Source: UBA7672 sp040398425
Lineage (GTDB): Bacteria; Pseudomonadota; Alphaproteobacteria; Caulobacterales; Hyphomonadaceae
DNA: 64,000 nt
Direction: 5' to 3'
Assembly: GCA_040398425.1 (NCBI GenBank)
Contig: JBBATZ010000011.1
Location: 14,798-78,797, forward strand
Shown: positions 62,244 to 64,000 of the stretch, one piece after another
How the letters are laid out: each line of letters opens with the position of its first letter
Position numbering within the stretch: position 1 is the first letter of the stretch
Made by a program: the position numbers and the translations under genes
Notes under the pieces: generated by a model
Seen by the model: only the letters and a program-made list of their open reading frames with translations
What the model was told of the DNA's origin: nothing
Database searches by the model: none

Positions 62244-63818
62244 CTATTCGTAACGAATGCCGCGCGCGCTCAGCACTTCAAGTGCAGGCTGCAGACTCTC
62301 GCGATAGCGCCGCCAGCGGTGCATCGAGGTCGCGTATAGCGGCTGCCTCACCTGACTGGAGCTCGCCGTCGCGACCGGCGCGGCATTCTCGTGGAACGCA
62401 AGACACTGTTCCTGCCAATCGAGACCGCAGAACGCCACCAACCGTCGCGCCTCGCTTTCGATGTTGGTCACGAGATCTTCGTAGGCAACTTCGGTAAACC
62501 TGTCCGACGGCAGGTGCTCGCGGCAAACGGCCATAAGTTCGTCAAAACGCGCGTAGTAATCCGCCGTCCAAGTGAGGTCGTATGCGTACCGGTAATACGT
62601 GAACGCGGTGGCAAACAGCTGGCGGTAATTGCTCAGCACGGTATCCGCAGGATTGCGGCGCAGGCAGATGATCCGCGCATTGGGCAGCGCGCGCAGGATC
62701 AGCGCCGCATAGAAAAAGTTGAGTGGCATCTTGTCGATGAAATGCTGGACGTTCCCGACAACGCGCTGTGCGCGAATGATATAACTCTCGCCGACGCCTG
62801 CGAGATTGATTTCCCCAGCTGCGCGGAGTGTTTCCGCGTCCAGCACAAAGGGCGAGGGTGTGTGCGTGGCGCGCTTGGTCTGCAGCGCGAAATCGCTCAG
62901 TTCACCCGCAGACGACACTTGGCTGTGGCTCGACAGGATACGATCGACCAAGGTCGTTCCCGTGCGCGGCAGGCCAACGATGAAGATTGGGGCATCGCTG
63001 CTGCCGGATGCTGCGCGTCTGAATGATCTGACCGTCTCTGCCGCTGCAGCGAAAAGGTCCGCTATTTCTACCAGATCATAGGGCGTCGCCTCGCGTTTCA
63101 ACGCTTTCGCTTCACCCAGCCACTGCATGGCGGCGTCGGCATCTCCCAGGTCCTCACTCGCCTTCGCCAATGCGTGCCCGATGTGAAGCCGGTCATCTGC
63201 CTGGGAGAGCTTGGGAAACAATGCCTCCAGCACTGCTACGTCGTTCCGTTCTTTCGTCTGCCGCCGCATCGTCACCAGTGATGACCAGGCGCGGACATTG
63301 CCGGGTTCAATCGCGAGCGCTCTGCGGAAGGCGATTTCGGCCTCGTCGAAGCTTCCCTCGAATTGCAGGGCAGAACCGAGATTGTAGAGAAACGACGGGT
63401 TGTCTGGTTCCTTCTCCACCGCGCGGCGAAAGAAGGGCGTTGCATCGGCATGCAGGCCAAGCCTGCTGTGCACGACGCCAATTGTATCCAGCGTGCGTGC
63501 CGATAACTGCGTCATGCCAGCGGCCGCGCGAGCATCCTCCAGCGCGCGCTCGCGATCGAACAGGGCGACCCGACTTCTGGCACGTTCAGCAAGGTAGATT
63601 GGGTTGTCCGGGGCCAACGCCAGTGAACGATCGAAGAGTTCGATCGCCTTTGCGTGATTAGTGTGGTCTGCCGTCAGCACGCCCAGCAGATAGAAAGCCT
63701 GCGCGCTCTGAGGATTGATGCGAAGCGCCTCCATACAGGCTGCATGCGCCGCGCGGTAATTGCGCTGGGTCAGATTATTCGCGGCGTCTTCGAGTCGGGT
63801 GGCTTCATCCATCGGCAT
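62244..63818 (-). CDS. TPR-repeat sulfotransferase family protein
   Basis: A 524-residue two-domain protein. N-terminal tetratricopeptide repeats (about 5-250; e.g. AQAFYLLGVLTADHTNHAKA, PSFLYNLGSALQFEGSFDEA) are followed by a sulfotransferase domain. The PAPS-binding loop FIVGLPRTGTTLVDRILSSH is near 284, and the 3'-phosphate site RIICLRRNPADTVLSNY near 390. Such proteins sulfate tyrosines or glycans. The start is the ATG at 63818 (or 63812); the longer frame to 63914 has no ribosome site. Confidence 0.85.
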   Translation of the reverse strand: MPMDEATRLEDAANNLTQRNYRAAHAACMEALRINPQSAQAFYLLGVLTADHTNHAKAIELFDRSLALAPDNPIYLAERARSRVALFDRERALEDARAAAGMTQLSARTLDTIGVVHSRLGLHADATPFFRRAVEKEPDNPSFLYNLGSALQFEGSFDEAEIAFRRALAIEPGNVRAWSSLVTMRRQTKERNDVAVLEALFPKLSQADDRLHIGHALAKASEDLGDADAAMQWLGEAKALKREATPYDLVEIADLFAAAAETVRSFRRAASGSSDAPIFIVGLPRTGTTLVDRILSSHSQVSSAGELSDFALQTKRATHTPSPFVLDAETLRAAGEINLAGVGESYIIRAQRVVGNVQHFIDKMPLNFFYAALILRALPNARIICLRRNPADTVLSNYRQLFATAFTYYRYAYDLTWTADYYARFDELMAVCREHLPSDRFTEVAYEDLVTNIESEARRLVAFCGLDWQEQCLAFHENAAPVATASSSQVRQPLYATSMHRWRRYRESLQPALEVLSARGIRYE

Positions 63819-63933
63819 GCCGCAGCGTAAGTCTTCCAGTCCAGTTTTTGGGCGCTCGTGCACATAGAATGGGCAGACAGTTGGCGATGACGCACCTGAA
63901 GCCTCACCCGCCAATTGCGGACTATCAAGGTAT

Positions 63934-63948
63934 TAGAATTGCGTTCTA
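63934..63948. promoter_or_regulatory. Small dyad upstream of the right-edge gene
   Basis: TAGAA-TTGCG-TTCTA, a perfect 5-bp dyad, lies 47 bases before the ATG at 63996. Possible operator; weak by itself. Confidence 0.25.
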
Positions 63949-63995
63949 GGCGCTGTCTAGGGTCAGTGTTTGCTATCCTTTTGAGGGGAATACCC

Positions 63996-64000
63996 ATGCA
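63996..64000 (+). CDS. Start of a gene cut by the window edge
   Basis: An ATG at 63996 has a good ribosome site (GAGGGG at 63983-63988) but only two further bases are inside the window. Nothing can be said about the product. Confidence 0.45.

Overview
The window is GC-rich, gene-dense chromosomal DNA that reads as an alphaproteobacterium. The best fit is Caulobacterales/Hyphomonadaceae, inferred from gene content: an ECF sigma factor paired with an NrsF-type anti-sigma factor, a one-chain indolepyruvate ferredoxin oxidoreductase, glutathione-dependent formaldehyde oxidation, valine-catabolic mmsA/mmsB, many acyl-CoA dehydrogenases and TonB-dependent uptake. No 16S gene is present, so the assignment is not proven. 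I see no prophage, integrase, insertion sequence or CRISPR array.

Layout. 0-5 kb: a cut-off YccF-like membrane gene, then an Lrp-type regulator divergent from indolepyruvate ferredoxin oxidoreductase with palindromes between them. 5-11 kb: GFA-fold enzyme, SemiSWEET, hemerythrin, L-2-hydroxyglutarate oxidase, a tRNA with CAT anticodon, an H-NS-like protein, and a formaldehyde detoxification set (FrmA class III ADH and S-formylglutathione hydrolase) enclosing an unknown gene. 11-19.5 kb: M20 peptidase, acyl-CoA dehydrogenase, a secreted LPMO-like copper-site candidate, a HAD phosphatase, MmsA and MmsB, and a frameshifted membrane gene. 19.6-30.6 kb: globin-coupled chemotaxis sensor, a papain-like protein without its catalytic Cys, PgsA, a ZnuD-like TonB receptor behind a possible Zur site, dehalogenase, GTP-PEPCK, and a phosphodiesterase whose frame is cut by an amber codon. 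30.8-43 kb: fatty-acid CoA ligase, a broken SDR, an oligopeptide ABC transporter split by two opposite-strand genes, MBL hydrolase, histidine phosphatase, SppA, tRNA-Pro and tRNA-Gln. 43-50 kb: a coenzyme-A catabolic region (MaoC-type hydratase, ruined CaiB transferase, NTF2-fold protein, then a tightly overlapping four-gene acyl-CoA operon). 50.5-56.8 kb: TIR-transmembrane-WD40 protein, acidic secreted protein, DUF4344 metallopeptidase, TspO, and a TetR gene beside the fossil of its efflux adaptor. 56.9-64 kb: acyl-CoA dehydrogenase, a probable stress operon (DUF1223, MXKDX repeat protein, cytochrome b, Tat-exported molybdopterin oxidoreductase) with an ECF-like promoter, the sigma/anti-sigma pair that may drive it, and a TPR-sulfotransferase.

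The most unusual overall feature is that at least four reading frames are interrupted only by stop codons while the rest of each protein stays in frame (GDPD, SDR, TIR-WD40, RND adaptor), and two more carry frameshifts or deletions (16.7-17.6 kb, CaiB). TAG also ends intact genes here, so stop-codon reassignment is not supported. Either this is a lineage with ongoing gene decay, or some interruptions are assembly errors.
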